42,369 nt of DNA from Candidatus Pelethocola excrementipullorum. Its GTDB lineage: Bacteria > Bacillota > Clostridia > Lachnospirales > Lachnospiraceae. The DNA lies in assembly GCA_018714325.1 (NCBI GenBank), contig DVNN01000098.1, positions 1 through 42,369 on the forward strand, written 5' to 3'. Position 1 is the stretch's first letter. Every line of letters begins with the position of its first letter. Shown here in pieces: positions 29,544 through 38,869 of this stretch. The translations under genes and the position numbers were made by a program. A model generated the notes under the pieces. It worked only from the letters and a program-made list of their open reading frames with translations, did no database searches and was not told the origin of the DNA.

Positions 29544-30947
29544 ATGACAAAAGATAAAAAAGTAGTTATATTGGCTGTGGCTGCCACAGCCATATTCGGA
29601 CTGATGGCCGGCTGCGGTAAGCCGACTCCGGTCAGCATTTCAAAAGATGTAGTTAAGGCCATGGAAAAAGTAAAATCTGTGGATGGCAGTATGGAATTAG
29701 TATTAAACGGACAAATGGTCGATGTTGTAGAGGCCGGTTTTAGTATGGACCTCGATGTTGAGATGAACATGGATTTCCAGTCAATAGTTACTCCTGAGAC
29801 CGCCTCATACCTCAATATGAACATGAATTTTTCAGCACTCTCCATGGACTACTCCACCGATATGGAAGCTTACACGGTTAAGGAAGACGGCGATTATATA
29901 ACCTACACCCTTGCCGAGGATACATGGACCAAACAAGTAATAGAGGATTTCAGTTCAGATATGGACAGCATGGTCCAAATGGACACCTACTCAGCCATTG
30001 CAGACGGAAAATTGAAAGCAACACTGGATGATAGCCTTTATAAGGTTAACAAAAAAGATGCTTATTTACTACATGTAACCATGGATGGCGACTATTGGAA
30101 TGACTTGTTATCCTCAGTCGGGGGCATGTTCGACGGATTGATGGATGATATGGACTTTAGTGACGTTGAAGCTGAGTTTGACATTTATATCTACAAGGAT
30201 GCAAATGTTCCTGCCAAGTTGGAAGTAGATTTAAAAGATATGGCCAATACCTTGGTAGGCGATTTAGGCGATGGTGGGTCCTTTGATGTAGATGAATATA
30301 CCATAACCATCATGCTGAATTCCTACAACACCGTAGATCCAATCAAGGTGCCGGATGTGGCACTCCGTGATGCGGTTGATTCTGATTCAAGCAGCATAGG
30401 TAACTTATTCGGAGATCTTGAGGATGGCATTGATGATGAAGATGATGATTACGGTTCATCTGAAGCACCACAGAATGAAAACGGCGATTATATCATCAAG
30501 AACTATGACGAAGATTTCCAAGCACTTATTGGTCTGCCTGAAAATTATGAGCATTCCTTCTCATCAGACTCCTATCTCTATATAGAAGATGATTCAGATG
30601 ACTACAATATAGAACTGGGATATGAGTTTAATGACTTCAGTACTATGGAAGAGACCGCTGAGTACTATAGTGATTATTCCTATACGAATGAAGATTACAG
30701 CGATATCAAATCCACCCCTGAGACCACGGTTACTGTAAACGGCATGGAAATCCACTACACAGCAATCGAATATCTCTATATGGATGAACACAAATGTGTT
30801 GATGCATATGCTTGGACAGATACAGCCGCAGGTGTACCTTTCGTAGTTGAAATTGAATTCTTCCCCTATGAAGATTCAGCTACCGCTAACACAGAGGAAC
30901 TCGTTAAGCTCGCCTACTCCAAGGTAGTCCTGGAGCCTGTAAAATAA
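29544..30947 (+). CDS. Acidic lipoprotein of unknown function
   Basis: Lipobox FGLMAGCGK; Asp/Tyr-rich extracytoplasmic body resembling LppX/DUF6612-type lipoproteins. Confidence 0.75.
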   Translation: MTKDKKVVILAVAATAIFGLMAGCGKPTPVSISKDVVKAMEKVKSVDGSMELVLNGQMVDVVEAGFSMDLDVEMNMDFQSIVTPETASYLNMNMNFSALSMDYSTDMEAYTVKEDGDYITYTLAEDTWTKQVIEDFSSDMDSMVQMDTYSAIADGKLKATLDDSLYKVNKKDAYLLHVTMDGDYWNDLLSSVGGMFDGLMDDMDFSDVEAEFDIYIYKDANVPAKLEVDLKDMANTLVGDLGDGGSFDVDEYTITIMLNSYNTVDPIKVPDVALRDAVDSDSSSIGNLFGDLEDGIDDEDDDYGSSEAPQNENGDYIIKNYDEDFQALIGLPENYEHSFSSDSYLYIEDDSDDYNIELGYEFNDFSTMEETAEYYSDYSYTNEDYSDIKSTPETTVTVNGMEIHYTAIEYLYMDEHKCVDAYAWTDTAAGVPFVVEIEFFPYEDSATANTEELVKLAYSKVVLEPVK

Positions 30948-30985
30948 ATATTATTTAACTTGTCTATCTCGACGATGGGCAAAGC

Positions 30986-31031
30986 AAAAAAGGATTGTTC
31001 CCCCTTTATGGTGCGGAAACAATCCTTTTTT
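30986..31031. terminator. Bidirectional rho-independent terminator
   Basis: AAAAAAGGATTGTT / AAACAATCCTTTTTT. Confidence 0.85.
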
Positions 31032-31058
31032 GTTACATCAACCAATTGCTGCCAACTT

Positions 31059-32660
31059 TTATCTATCCCATTTATCGCAGAGACTATTAATCTGGTCAGC
31101 AAACTTTGAAAGATCCTTATTGGTTCCCCCTTCGTTATGACGAATCACGGTCAGGAGACGATCTCCGGCGGCCTTTAGCCGTTCATAGATCGAACTCTTC
31201 CTTACGCTTGTTTGTCTCGTCTTTTCCAGAAGAACTGGGGCCGGTGCCTCTACAAGTACATTCCGTTTTAAATCATAGATTGTGCCGCTATATGGAACCA
31301 TCGTCTCATATTGTAGCTCCTGCTCCAATCGTTCTGCAAAAAACTGTGCCACCCTGTCTTCACCATGGGTCACGAAAACTTTCTCCGGTCTCTGTTCAAA
31401 AGCAGATGCCCATTGCATCAACCCTTTATCATCTGCATGACCACTGATACCCGGCAATGTCATAATTCTGGCATTTACCTGGATAGGCTCTCCAAATAAT
31501 CGGATGCTTTCCGCGCCATCCACCAAAGCTCTGCCCGGAGTTCCTACGGATTGATATCCCACAAATAAAATCGTGCACTCCTCTCTCCACAGGTTATGCT
31601 TCAGATGATGCTTGATTCTACCTGCATCGCACATGCCGCTGGCCGATATAATGACTTTAGGTTCATTGTCGAAGTTAATCTCCTTGGATTCTTCACTTGT
31701 AATAGAAAGACGAAGCCCTCGAAATCGGATGGGATTGATTCCTTTTCGAATTAAGGCTGCCGCCTCTTCATCAAAGCAGTCGGCATCATGTTCCTGAAAG
31801 ATATTCGTGGCTTCCACTGCCAGCGGGCTATCCACATAAACCGTAAAGTCTTCAAATCCATCAATCAGATGATCCTGCTTAATCTGACGAATGAAATACA
31901 ACATTTCCTGAGTTCTTCCCACAGCAAAGGATGGAATCACCACATTACCACCTTTGGCAAAAGTTTCCCGAAAAACCTCAGCCAGAGCCTTTGCATGATC
32001 AGCCTCCTTTTTATGGCTTCTGTCACCATAGGTGGACTCCATCACCACATAATCCGCTTCTTTAATATAGGTGGGATTTTTAATCAATGGCTGGTTCTGG
32101 TTTCCAATATCACCTGAAAACACAATTTTTTTCGTAATATTATCTTCCGTAAGCCAAACTTCAATACTTGCAGAACCCAAAAGATGCCCTGCATCGATAA
32201 ATCGAATCTGAATTCCCTCGCTTACATCAATCTTCCGGTCATAAGGACAACCCTCGATTTTACGAATCACTCCCATGGCATCCTGCATGGTATAGGGCGG
32301 AATGTAATCGGGTTTTCCCGCTCTACGGTTTTTCTTAGTTTTCCACTCTGCCTCGAACATCTGTATATGCGCGCTGTCACGCAACATGATATCGCAAAGA
32401 TCGGAGGTGGCTTCCGTGGTATAAATCGGGCCTCTGAACCCCTTCGCATAAATCGCTGGCAAATTACCAGAATGATCGATATGGGCATGTGTCAACAGCA
32501 CAAAGTCCAGATCTGAGGTTGGCACAGGTATGGGCTTGTTCTCATATTTGTTCGGTCCCTGTTCCATCCCGCAGTCCACGAGGAATTGCTTGCCACAAGC
32601 TTCCAGATAATAACAACTTCCGGTTACCTCATGTGTAGCTCCCAAAAATGTAATCAGCAT
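31059..32660 (-). CDS. MBL-fold metallohydrolase with beta-CASP/RMMBL domains (RNase-like)
   Basis: LTHAHIDHSGNLP; GSASIEVWL; ESTYGDR; SGHADDKGLMQW; FVTHGE. Confidence 0.9.
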   Translation of the reverse strand: MLITFLGATHEVTGSCYYLEACGKQFLVDCGMEQGPNKYENKPIPVPTSDLDFVLLTHAHIDHSGNLPAIYAKGFRGPIYTTEATSDLCDIMLRDSAHIQMFEAEWKTKKNRRAGKPDYIPPYTMQDAMGVIRKIEGCPYDRKIDVSEGIQIRFIDAGHLLGSASIEVWLTEDNITKKIVFSGDIGNQNQPLIKNPTYIKEADYVVMESTYGDRSHKKEADHAKALAEVFRETFAKGGNVVIPSFAVGRTQEMLYFIRQIKQDHLIDGFEDFTVYVDSPLAVEATNIFQEHDADCFDEEAAALIRKGINPIRFRGLRLSITSEESKEINFDNEPKVIISASGMCDAGRIKHHLKHNLWREECTILFVGYQSVGTPGRALVDGAESIRLFGEPIQVNARIMTLPGISGHADDKGLMQWASAFEQRPEKVFVTHGEDRVAQFFAERLEQELQYETMVPYSGTIYDLKRNVLVEAPAPVLLEKTRQTSVRKSSIYERLKAAGDRLLTVIRHNEGGTNKDLSKFADQINSLCDKWDR

Positions 32661-32927
32661 ACAGTACCCCCTTTAAGATAGTCATTGCAACATATCATCC
32701 CAGGCTGTTCTAGTTTGTAACTTCAGCCTCTTAACATTCAGCCTATGAAGGGTAAGGTTTCCGGGATGAATCGTTACCTCTTCTATATATTATGATGACC
32801 TTTGACCCTGATATTATATATTATATCAGTATACCTCAAAAATGGATATAAGCTTAATGATATTTATTTTCTCACATATTAAACTTAAACATACTATATC
32901 TATGTTATATCCTTCTACCAACGTAAA

Positions 32928-33140
32928 TAGCAGACATAGAACTTTCAAGTTCTGATGTCTGCTATCTAAGTGTGTTTGGAATAATATCTGAAATCGAGCG
33001 CATTCCCCCATTTCCTAATGCCTATAAAGCCTTCCGTCCTGCGACTGTAATGTAAGCGCCCGCGCCCCAGGACTTGATTGCCTCATAAGCAAATTAATCG
33101 GTACCCATTAATTAAGCGTCCCTCCCCCTTTATCTTTATT
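32928..33140 (-). ncRNA. Candidate structured ncRNA (GC-rich island in AT-rich intergenic region) ending in a hairpin
   Basis: Minus strand: AATTAAT..ATTAATT hairpin, TTGC/GCAA, GTCCTG/CAGGAC enclosing GGGCGCGGGCGC, GAAAT/ATTTC, then TAGCAGACAT-ca-GAACTT-ga-AAGTTC-t-ATGTCTGCTA hairpin (32964-32928) with a short T tract. No plausible ORF. Confidence 0.5.
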
Positions 33141-33228
33141 TTTTTCCTACATTACACTAAGAATACGTTACAGGTACCATAAAATTACATTTTTCCCTAA
33201 ATTATTTTTAATGTCCCTTATTTGCCTC

Positions 33229-33257
33229 TTGCCCTTGTCCCTGCCTGACTGTATACT
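33229..33257 (+). promoter_or_regulatory. Candidate promoter for murG
   Basis: TTGCCC (33229-33234) - 17 nt - TATACT (33252-33257). Confidence 0.6.
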
Positions 33258-33305
33258 AAAATCATAAACTAATTCTGCACTTTAATGTGTGAAGGAGGCT
33301 CATTT

Positions 33306-34370
33306 ATGAAACATATCGTTCTGACCGGCGGTGGTACAGCCGGGCACGTAACACCTAATATCGCTTTAATCCCATCCTTGAAGAAGGCTGGTTATAAGAT
33401 TTCCTATATTGGTTCTTATGAAGGTATCGAGAGAAAATTGATTGAAGATCTAGGTATTCCTTATTATGGAATCTCTTCAGGTAAATTACGCCGTTATTTT
33501 GATGTAAAAAACTTCACTGATCCATTTCGGGTTTTAAAAGGCTTTCATGAGGCCAAAAAGCACTTGAAGGATCTAAGACCAGATATTGTGTTTTCCAAAG
33601 GGGGATTTGTAACTGTTCCTGTTGTTCTTGCTGCAAAACGTTACAAGATACCAGCTATCATACATGAATCAGATATGACGCCAGGACTGGCCAATAAATT
33701 ATGCATTCCTTCAGCCGCTAAAGTATGTTGTAACTTTCCTGAGACTCTGAAAGCTCTGCCGCCGGAAAAGGCGGTTTTAACAGGTACTCCCATACGTAGC
33801 GAGCTGCTTTCCGGCAATAAGCTGAATGCATTGAACTTTTGCGGATTCACAGCCAATAAACCGGTTATTATGGTAATCGGAGGCAGCCTGGGATCAGTTG
33901 TGGTCAACGATGCCGTAAGAAGCATTTTACCCGAACTTCTGCAAGATTTCCAAGTGATACATCTATGCGGAAAAGATAAGACAGATAAGTCCTTAGAAGG
34001 AACAGAAGGATATGTTCAGTATGAATATATAAAGAAAGAACTCCCGGATATGTTCGCCCTTGCAGATGTGGTAATCTCCCGCGCTGGCGCCAACGCAATC
34101 TGCGAAATCAGCGCATTGGCTAAACCTAATCTTCTTATTCCCCTCTCCGCCAAGGCAAGCAGAGGAGATCAGATATTAAACGCACGTTCATTTGAAAAGC
34201 AGGGCTATAGCATGGTAATCGAAGAAGAGACAATCACTCCTGAAAAGATGCTGTCTGCAATCAGATCCTTATATGAAAACAGACAAAACTATAAGGATGC
34301 CATGGCAAACAGCAATCAGACGGATTCCATACAGGTTATCATGGATTTGATAGAAGGATGTGTGAAGTAA
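33306..34370 (+). CDS. murG: UDP-N-acetylglucosamine--N-acetylmuramyl-(pentapeptide) pyrophosphoryl-undecaprenol N-acetylglucosamine transferase
   Basis: VLTGGGTAGHVTPN; GSYEGIERKLIE; VFSKGGFVTVPVVLAA; SRAGANAICEISALAKPNLLIPL; ATG at 33306 after GGAGG. Confidence 0.93.
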   Translation: MKHIVLTGGGTAGHVTPNIALIPSLKKAGYKISYIGSYEGIERKLIEDLGIPYYGISSGKLRRYFDVKNFTDPFRVLKGFHEAKKHLKDLRPDIVFSKGGFVTVPVVLAAKRYKIPAIIHESDMTPGLANKLCIPSAAKVCCNFPETLKALPPEKAVLTGTPIRSELLSGNKLNALNFCGFTANKPVIMVIGGSLGSVVVNDAVRSILPELLQDFQVIHLCGKDKTDKSLEGTEGYVQYEYIKKELPDMFALADVVISRAGANAICEISALAKPNLLIPLSAKASRGDQILNARSFEKQGYSMVIEEETITPEKMLSAIRSLYENRQNYKDAMANSNQTDSIQVIMDLIEGCVK

Positions 34371-34411
34371 GCGAAGTAATTCATTGGGTTTAGGCCCATG
34401 ATACAAAAACA

Positions 34412-34452
34412 GGGCGGGAAGCGGGATTTTGATCTCCCACTTAACTCCGCCC
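34412..34452. terminator. Hairpin terminator between convergent genes
   Basis: GGGCGG..GGGA...TCCC..CCGCCC. Confidence 0.6.
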
Positions 34453-34456
34453 ATAA

Positions 34457-34960
34457 TTATATGTACTTTTGAATAAATTTGTTGTTCAGCCATTCTTTCG
34501 CACGATGATGCTTTACTCTAAGATTGTTCAGTGTAATCCCCAGTTCACCAGCCACAACTTCTGGCTTTTCTCCCTCAATATCAATCTTCATCACCAGATA
34601 AAACCATTGTCTGTTCTTATGATACAGTTCTGTCAAAATCTCTCCATAAATCTCACGACGGATGATCTGATGCTCAGTTGAAACAACATCAACATTCAAT
34701 CTATTGATGTTTTCTGCACCCATTATTTCCTTTTCCTTGTAGGTTTTCCTCTTATAATCGATTGCTTTACGTGTAGTACAGGTAATCAGCCAACCTTTGA
34801 TTCTCTGAAGATCGATACTATCGCTTTTCTGATACAGAATTGCAAAAATGTCCTGTGTTATATCCTGAGCTAGGTGGAAATCATCAATCACATCATAGGC
34901 GATTTTTGACACAAGGCTATGATACTGGTCATAAATTCCTTTAAACTCTTTTTTATCCAT
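34457..34960 (-). CDS. RNA polymerase sigma factor, ECF-type
   Basis: YDVIDDFHLAQDITQDIFAILYQK..GWLITCTTRKAIDYKRK; region 4 KPEVVAGELGITLNNLRVKHHRAKEWL; no anti-sigma adjacent. Confidence 0.8.
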   Translation of the reverse strand: MDKKEFKGIYDQYHSLVSKIAYDVIDDFHLAQDITQDIFAILYQKSDSIDLQRIKGWLITCTTRKAIDYKRKTYKEKEIMGAENINRLNVDVVSTEHQIIRREIYGEILTELYHKNRQWFYLVMKIDIEGEKPEVVAGELGITLNNLRVKHHRAKEWLNNKFIQKYI

Positions 34961-34976
34961 ATCGCATGCCTGTTAA

Positions 34977-35384
34977 TCACAATAATGCTGTAACTTTCTC
35001 TATAATTACTTCCCTATCTTTATCCTGTAATTCTCCAGGCTTCCATGTCAATCCAACTTCATCTCCCTGATACCGGGGAATCAGATGCAAATGAAAGTGA
35101 TAAACCGTCTGCCCTGCCAGACTTCCATTGTTCTGAAGGAGATTTAGTCCCTCCAACTTCAAAGCTTGTTTCAAGGCGCCTGCCACCTTTTTTGCCAAAA
35201 CCATTACTCTGGAAGCCAACTCATCGGGCAGCTCATAGATGTCCGCATAGTGCTTTTTAGGAAGGATTAGAGCATGTCCAAAAGATGCAGGTCCTATATC
35301 CAGCATCACGCGGAAATCCTCATCTTCATACAGTGTCGCAGAGGGAATTTCACCATTAGCAATTTTACAAAAAATGCAGTCCAT
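34977..35384 (-). CDS. HIT family protein
   Basis: CIFCKIANGEIPSATLYEDEDF; histidine triad motif HFHLHLIPRY. Confidence 0.93.
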   Translation of the reverse strand: MDCIFCKIANGEIPSATLYEDEDFRVMLDIGPASFGHALILPKKHYADIYELPDELASRVMVLAKKVAGALKQALKLEGLNLLQNNGSLAGQTVYHFHLHLIPRYQGDEVGLTWKPGELQDKDREVIIEKVTALL

Positions 35385-35481
35385 ATTTTATTACCTCCAA
35401 CAATATTTTTACCTTCTATACTTCAATTACATCACCATAGAGGGATGAAGTTAAGGTTCTTTCTTATTATAACATTATGTT

Positions 35482-35500
35482 TTTGTCAATTTTTGTCAGA
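35482..35500. promoter_or_regulatory. Tandem TTTTGTCA repeats upstream of the orphan kinase (possible degenerate Spo0A boxes)
   Basis: TTTTGTCAATTTTTGTCAG, about 70-90 bp upstream of the kinase start. Confidence 0.3.
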
Positions 35501-35569
35501 AAAACACAAACTCTTTTGTTTGATTATTATACTATCAGGTGCTAAACTTAACTTAAAGAGGTGATATAC

Positions 35570-36226
35570 ATGAAAAATGAAGAATATAATTACACATTGT
35601 CAAAATTTTCCCATGAAGTCCGCAATCCGGTCACGTTAATAAACAGCTTTTTACAGCTGATGGTGCAAGACCATCCGGAAATCGCGACTTACAACTATTA
35701 TGACAAAATCGAAGAAAATATGACCATTCTTCGAGCTCTGCTAGACGAACTGACAGATTATAACCACGCAACGAGTCTTTGCGAAGAAGAGATAAACCTC
35801 TACCTGTTTTTGGTTAAATTCACCGAATCAGCACGAGAAGTCCTCAAGAAGGATCACATAGATCTCGTACTTCAAAAAGAATCAGCCATCCCCAGAATCA
35901 AACTGGATCCTGTTAAGATGAACCAGTTATTCTCCAACCTGATCCGCAATGCGGCAGAGGCCATCACGCCTCATGAGGGAAGGATCACCATTAACATGTT
36001 TTGTGACGGGAATAATGTAGACATTAAAATTACTGATAATGGCTGCGGGATCACCCAGGAACAGATGGATACCATCTTCCATCCATTCGTTACATATAAG
36101 AAAGATGGAAATGGCCTGGGCCTGGCAATATGCGAAGAAATTATGAAGGCACACAACGGATCTATATCTGTGATCTCTGTGCCGGAAGAAGGAACAGAGT
36201 TTACTCTGCACTTCCCAATTTCTTAA
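35570..36226 (+). CDS. Soluble sensor-less histidine kinase
   Basis: LSKFSHEVRNPVTLINSFLQLM; LFSNLIRNAAEAI; ITDNGCGIT; KDGNGLGLAICEEIM; no TM or N-terminal sensor. Confidence 0.85.
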   Translation: MKNEEYNYTLSKFSHEVRNPVTLINSFLQLMVQDHPEIATYNYYDKIEENMTILRALLDELTDYNHATSLCEEEINLYLFLVKFTESAREVLKKDHIDLVLQKESAIPRIKLDPVKMNQLFSNLIRNAAEAITPHEGRITINMFCDGNNVDIKITDNGCGITQEQMDTIFHPFVTYKKDGNGLGLAICEEIMKAHNGSISVISVPEEGTEFTLHFPIS

Positions 36227-36836
36227 ATTGAGTGAGGATAAGCGCTAATAAGGCTCCTCCTAGTAGGCCGCCTACATGGGCCAGATTATCTACACCGGTA
36301 GAACGGAATCCTACATAGACGGAAAAAGCTATCATCAAAAGCAGACGTCGAAAACTGAGATTCCCCTTCTGACCCCTGTAGCGCCATACTATAATAACCA
36401 GAGCACCCAATACAGCAAATAATGCTCCTGATGCACCTGCGGATACGACTTCGCTTTTTTCCATCATATCCCACACCCAGGAACTGACGCTTCCCAGCAG
36501 ACCGCCTCCCAAGTAGATAATTAAATACCATATCTTACCCACATATTGTTCCAGATAATATCCCATGAAGAATAGTAAGATCATATTACTGAGAAGATGT
36601 TCAAACCCAAAGTGCAGAAACATGCAGGTAAACAGACGATAGACCTGTCCACGTTCAATCAAAGGAGAATAGGCAGCTCCCCATCTTATCATATGAGTCG
36701 AATCAAGTGAGCTACCTGTTGCCTCTACTAATACAAATAGCAATATATTAATCCCTATTATTATCAGATTCATCCAGGTTATGGGGTTTCTGCGCATCTC
36801 ATCTATTATGTCTTCGTTATACCTGCTTACTTCCAT
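36201..36836 (-). CDS. Rhomboid family intramembrane serine protease
   Basis: CMFLHFGFEHLLSNMILLFFMG; GASGALFAVLGAL; DNLAHVGGLLGGALLA. Confidence 0.92.
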   Translation of the reverse strand: MEVSRYNEDIIDEMRRNPITWMNLIIIGINILLFVLVEATGSSLDSTHMIRWGAAYSPLIERGQVYRLFTCMFLHFGFEHLLSNMILLFFMGYYLEQYVGKIWYLIIYLGGGLLGSVSSWVWDMMEKSEVVSAGASGALFAVLGALVIIVWRYRGQKGNLSFRRLLLMIAFSVYVGFRSTGVDNLAHVGGLLGGALLALILTQFKKLGSAE

Positions 36837-37111
36837 AATTTACCTCTGCATCACATATTTGCTATTGTTGGGCCAGCTTTCAAAACAAAAGCGGTTCTCT
36901 ATCGGCTCAAAATTATCATCCATTACGATTATAATGAATAATCTCCAAAAAATCAATCCTATTGGAAGCTAGATTCTTTTTCTCTGTATTTTTTCTATGC
37001 TTATGGACATCTAATAGCGTAGTTTGTTTTCCCTTAGGACATAAAAACAAATATTTTTTTGTTACTAACAGAGAAAACCGCTGAATAAAAGGTCTTCCGT
37101 TCGTAGAGAAA

Positions 37112-37139
37112 TTTACATCGCTTTTTTGTGCATTATTAT
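37112..37139 (+). promoter_or_regulatory. Candidate promoter of the Tad locus
   Basis: TTTACA (37112-37117) - 16 nt - TATTAT (37134-37139); leaves a ~180-nt leader. Confidence 0.4.
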
Positions 37140-37329
37140 ACTGGACAAATTTGGGAATTCCATTTATAATCGGACACATCAAAACAGTTCTGAAACAAAT
37201 CATATTATCAAACCACAGCATAAGTATCGCTGTATTTTTCACTCATTTCGTTTACAGTATTATTTCAAACAGGTTATGGATACATTATATTTCTGCATCA
37301 GAACATTTCTGTCCTGGCAGGATTCACTT

Positions 37330-37848
37330 ATGGGAGGTGATGTACATGGGAAATTTTTAATGCTCGCATATATCTCGGTGGCGGTATGCCTTGATCTAAA
37401 AAGCGAAAGAATACCTAATAGCTGGATTCTCATCGGCTGGTTCATGGGGTTTGTCTTCCAGCTCCATCAGGGTTTGAATCATATACTGGTTTTTCTATCC
37501 GGTGCTTTCATACCCGCTCTATTACTATTTCTACTCTTTGCAAGTCGAATGCTGGGTGCCGGGGATATCAAATTGTTCTCCGTGCTGGGAGGCCTGATGG
37601 GACCCGCAGTGGTACTCCAGTGTATCTTATACTCTTTCTTATGTGGTGCGATACTTTCTGTCGCAATCTTAATTTTCTGCGGTGATTTAATCATCCGCCT
37701 TCAATATTTCCTGAATTATTTCCAACGTTGTCTACAGCTAAAACAAATACTACCTTATCGGCTAGGCGGAAGGAACCGGATGGAACATCTGCATTTTTCC
37801 GTGGCAATTCTGATGGGGAGCCTGTTATGGATTGGAGGTATCTATTGA
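37330..37848 (+). CDS. Prepilin peptidase (A24, TadV/CpaA type)
   Basis: CLDLKSERIPNSWI and GAGDIKLFSVLGGLMG (catalytic Asp motifs); start codon uncertain (ATG 37330 or 37360). Confidence 0.8.
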   Translation: MGGDVHGKFLMLAYISVAVCLDLKSERIPNSWILIGWFMGFVFQLHQGLNHILVFLSGAFIPALLLFLLFASRMLGAGDIKLFSVLGGLMGPAVVLQCILYSFLCGAILSVAILIFCGDLIIRLQYFLNYFQRCLQLKQILPYRLGGRNRMEHLHFSVAILMGSLLWIGGIY

Positions 37849-37849
37849 C

Positions 37850-38869
37850 ATGAACAGACCGAAAAGCATCTTTGCCGTATGTGATCTGGAGGTGGAATAC
37901 GCCTATAACTTTATGGACTACATGAACCAGAAAAAGAATATTCCCTTTGAGGTTCAGGCCTTTACCGGTCCTGATGTGCTATGCGAGTACGCCAGGGAGC
38001 ATCCCATCGAGATATTATTAATATCCGGCAAAGCTATGTGCGATGCCGTAAAACAATTAAAAGTGGGAATGCTGGTTATTCTGTCTGAAGGAGTACATAA
38101 CCCGGATTTGGACCAATATCCAAGCGTTTACAAATATCAATCATCCGACAGTGTCATCCGAGAGGTTATGAGCTGTTACGGGGCAGATAAGGCCCCCCAT
38201 CAAAAGTCTCCGGTATTAAAAAGGGAAACCCGGATCATCGGGATCTATTCCCCCATTGGCAGAACACAGAAAACCTCTTTTGCACTGACTCTGGGGCAGG
38301 TGTTGGCCAAAGACCGGGCGGTATTATATCTGAATCTTGAGAACTTTTCTGGATTTGACGATTTGATGGAGCAAAGTTTTGAACATACGCTAAGCGACCT
38401 GCTGTACTTCACCCGCCAGGAAAATGTGAACCTGGCGTATAAGATGGGAGGCATGATTCAATCCATACAAAATCTGGACTTCGTGCCCCCGGCGCTCTCG
38501 CCTATGGACATTCAGAGCACTACTTATGAGGAATGGGCTATGCTGCTGGATATGATTGCTATGGACAGCAGCTACGAATATCTGATACTAGATCTGGGAG
38601 ACGGTGTCAGCGATCTGTTTCGAATTCTGGAATCCTGTGAACAAATTTACGTTCCCATCCGCAGCGACATCATTTCTCTCTCCAAGCTGAACCAGTTTGA
38701 GCACTTACTCGCAACCTGGGGTCATGATAAATTACTGGAACGTATGAACAAAGTGAAACTTCCCTTCCATACCATCAACAGGACCGGAAGAGCTTACTTT
38801 GAAAACTTAGTATGGAGTGAACTGGGTGACTATGTCCGAAGCCTTCTGCGAAAGGAGGAAAACACTTGA
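37850..38869 (+). CDS. TadZ/CpaE-like protein with degenerate P-loop
   Basis: Receiver-like N-terminus, MinD-like fold region; deviant Walker A YSPIGRTQKTSFALTLG; located between tadV-like and tadA-like genes. Confidence 0.75.
   Translation: MNRPKSIFAVCDLEVEYAYNFMDYMNQKKNIPFEVQAFTGPDVLCEYAREHPIEILLISGKAMCDAVKQLKVGMLVILSEGVHNPDLDQYPSVYKYQSSDSVIREVMSCYGADKAPHQKSPVLKRETRIIGIYSPIGRTQKTSFALTLGQVLAKDRAVLYLNLENFSGFDDLMEQSFEHTLSDLLYFTRQENVNLAYKMGGMIQSIQNLDFVPPALSPMDIQSTTYEEWAMLLDMIAMDSSYEYLILDLGDGVSDLFRILESCEQIYVPIRSDIISLSKLNQFEHLLATWGHDKLLERMNKVKLPFHTINRTGRAYFENLVWSELGDYVRSLLRKEENT

Noticed and set aside
36916-37242. 108-aa minus-strand ORF upstream of the Tad locus
   Set aside because: Composition is not protein-like, no clear RBS, overlaps the likely Tad promoter.
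37140-37329. Possible cyclic-di-GMP riboswitch before the Tad locus
   Set aside because: No GEMM-I/II signature sequences (such as GGGCAAACC or GGGACGCAAAGC) are visible in the leader.
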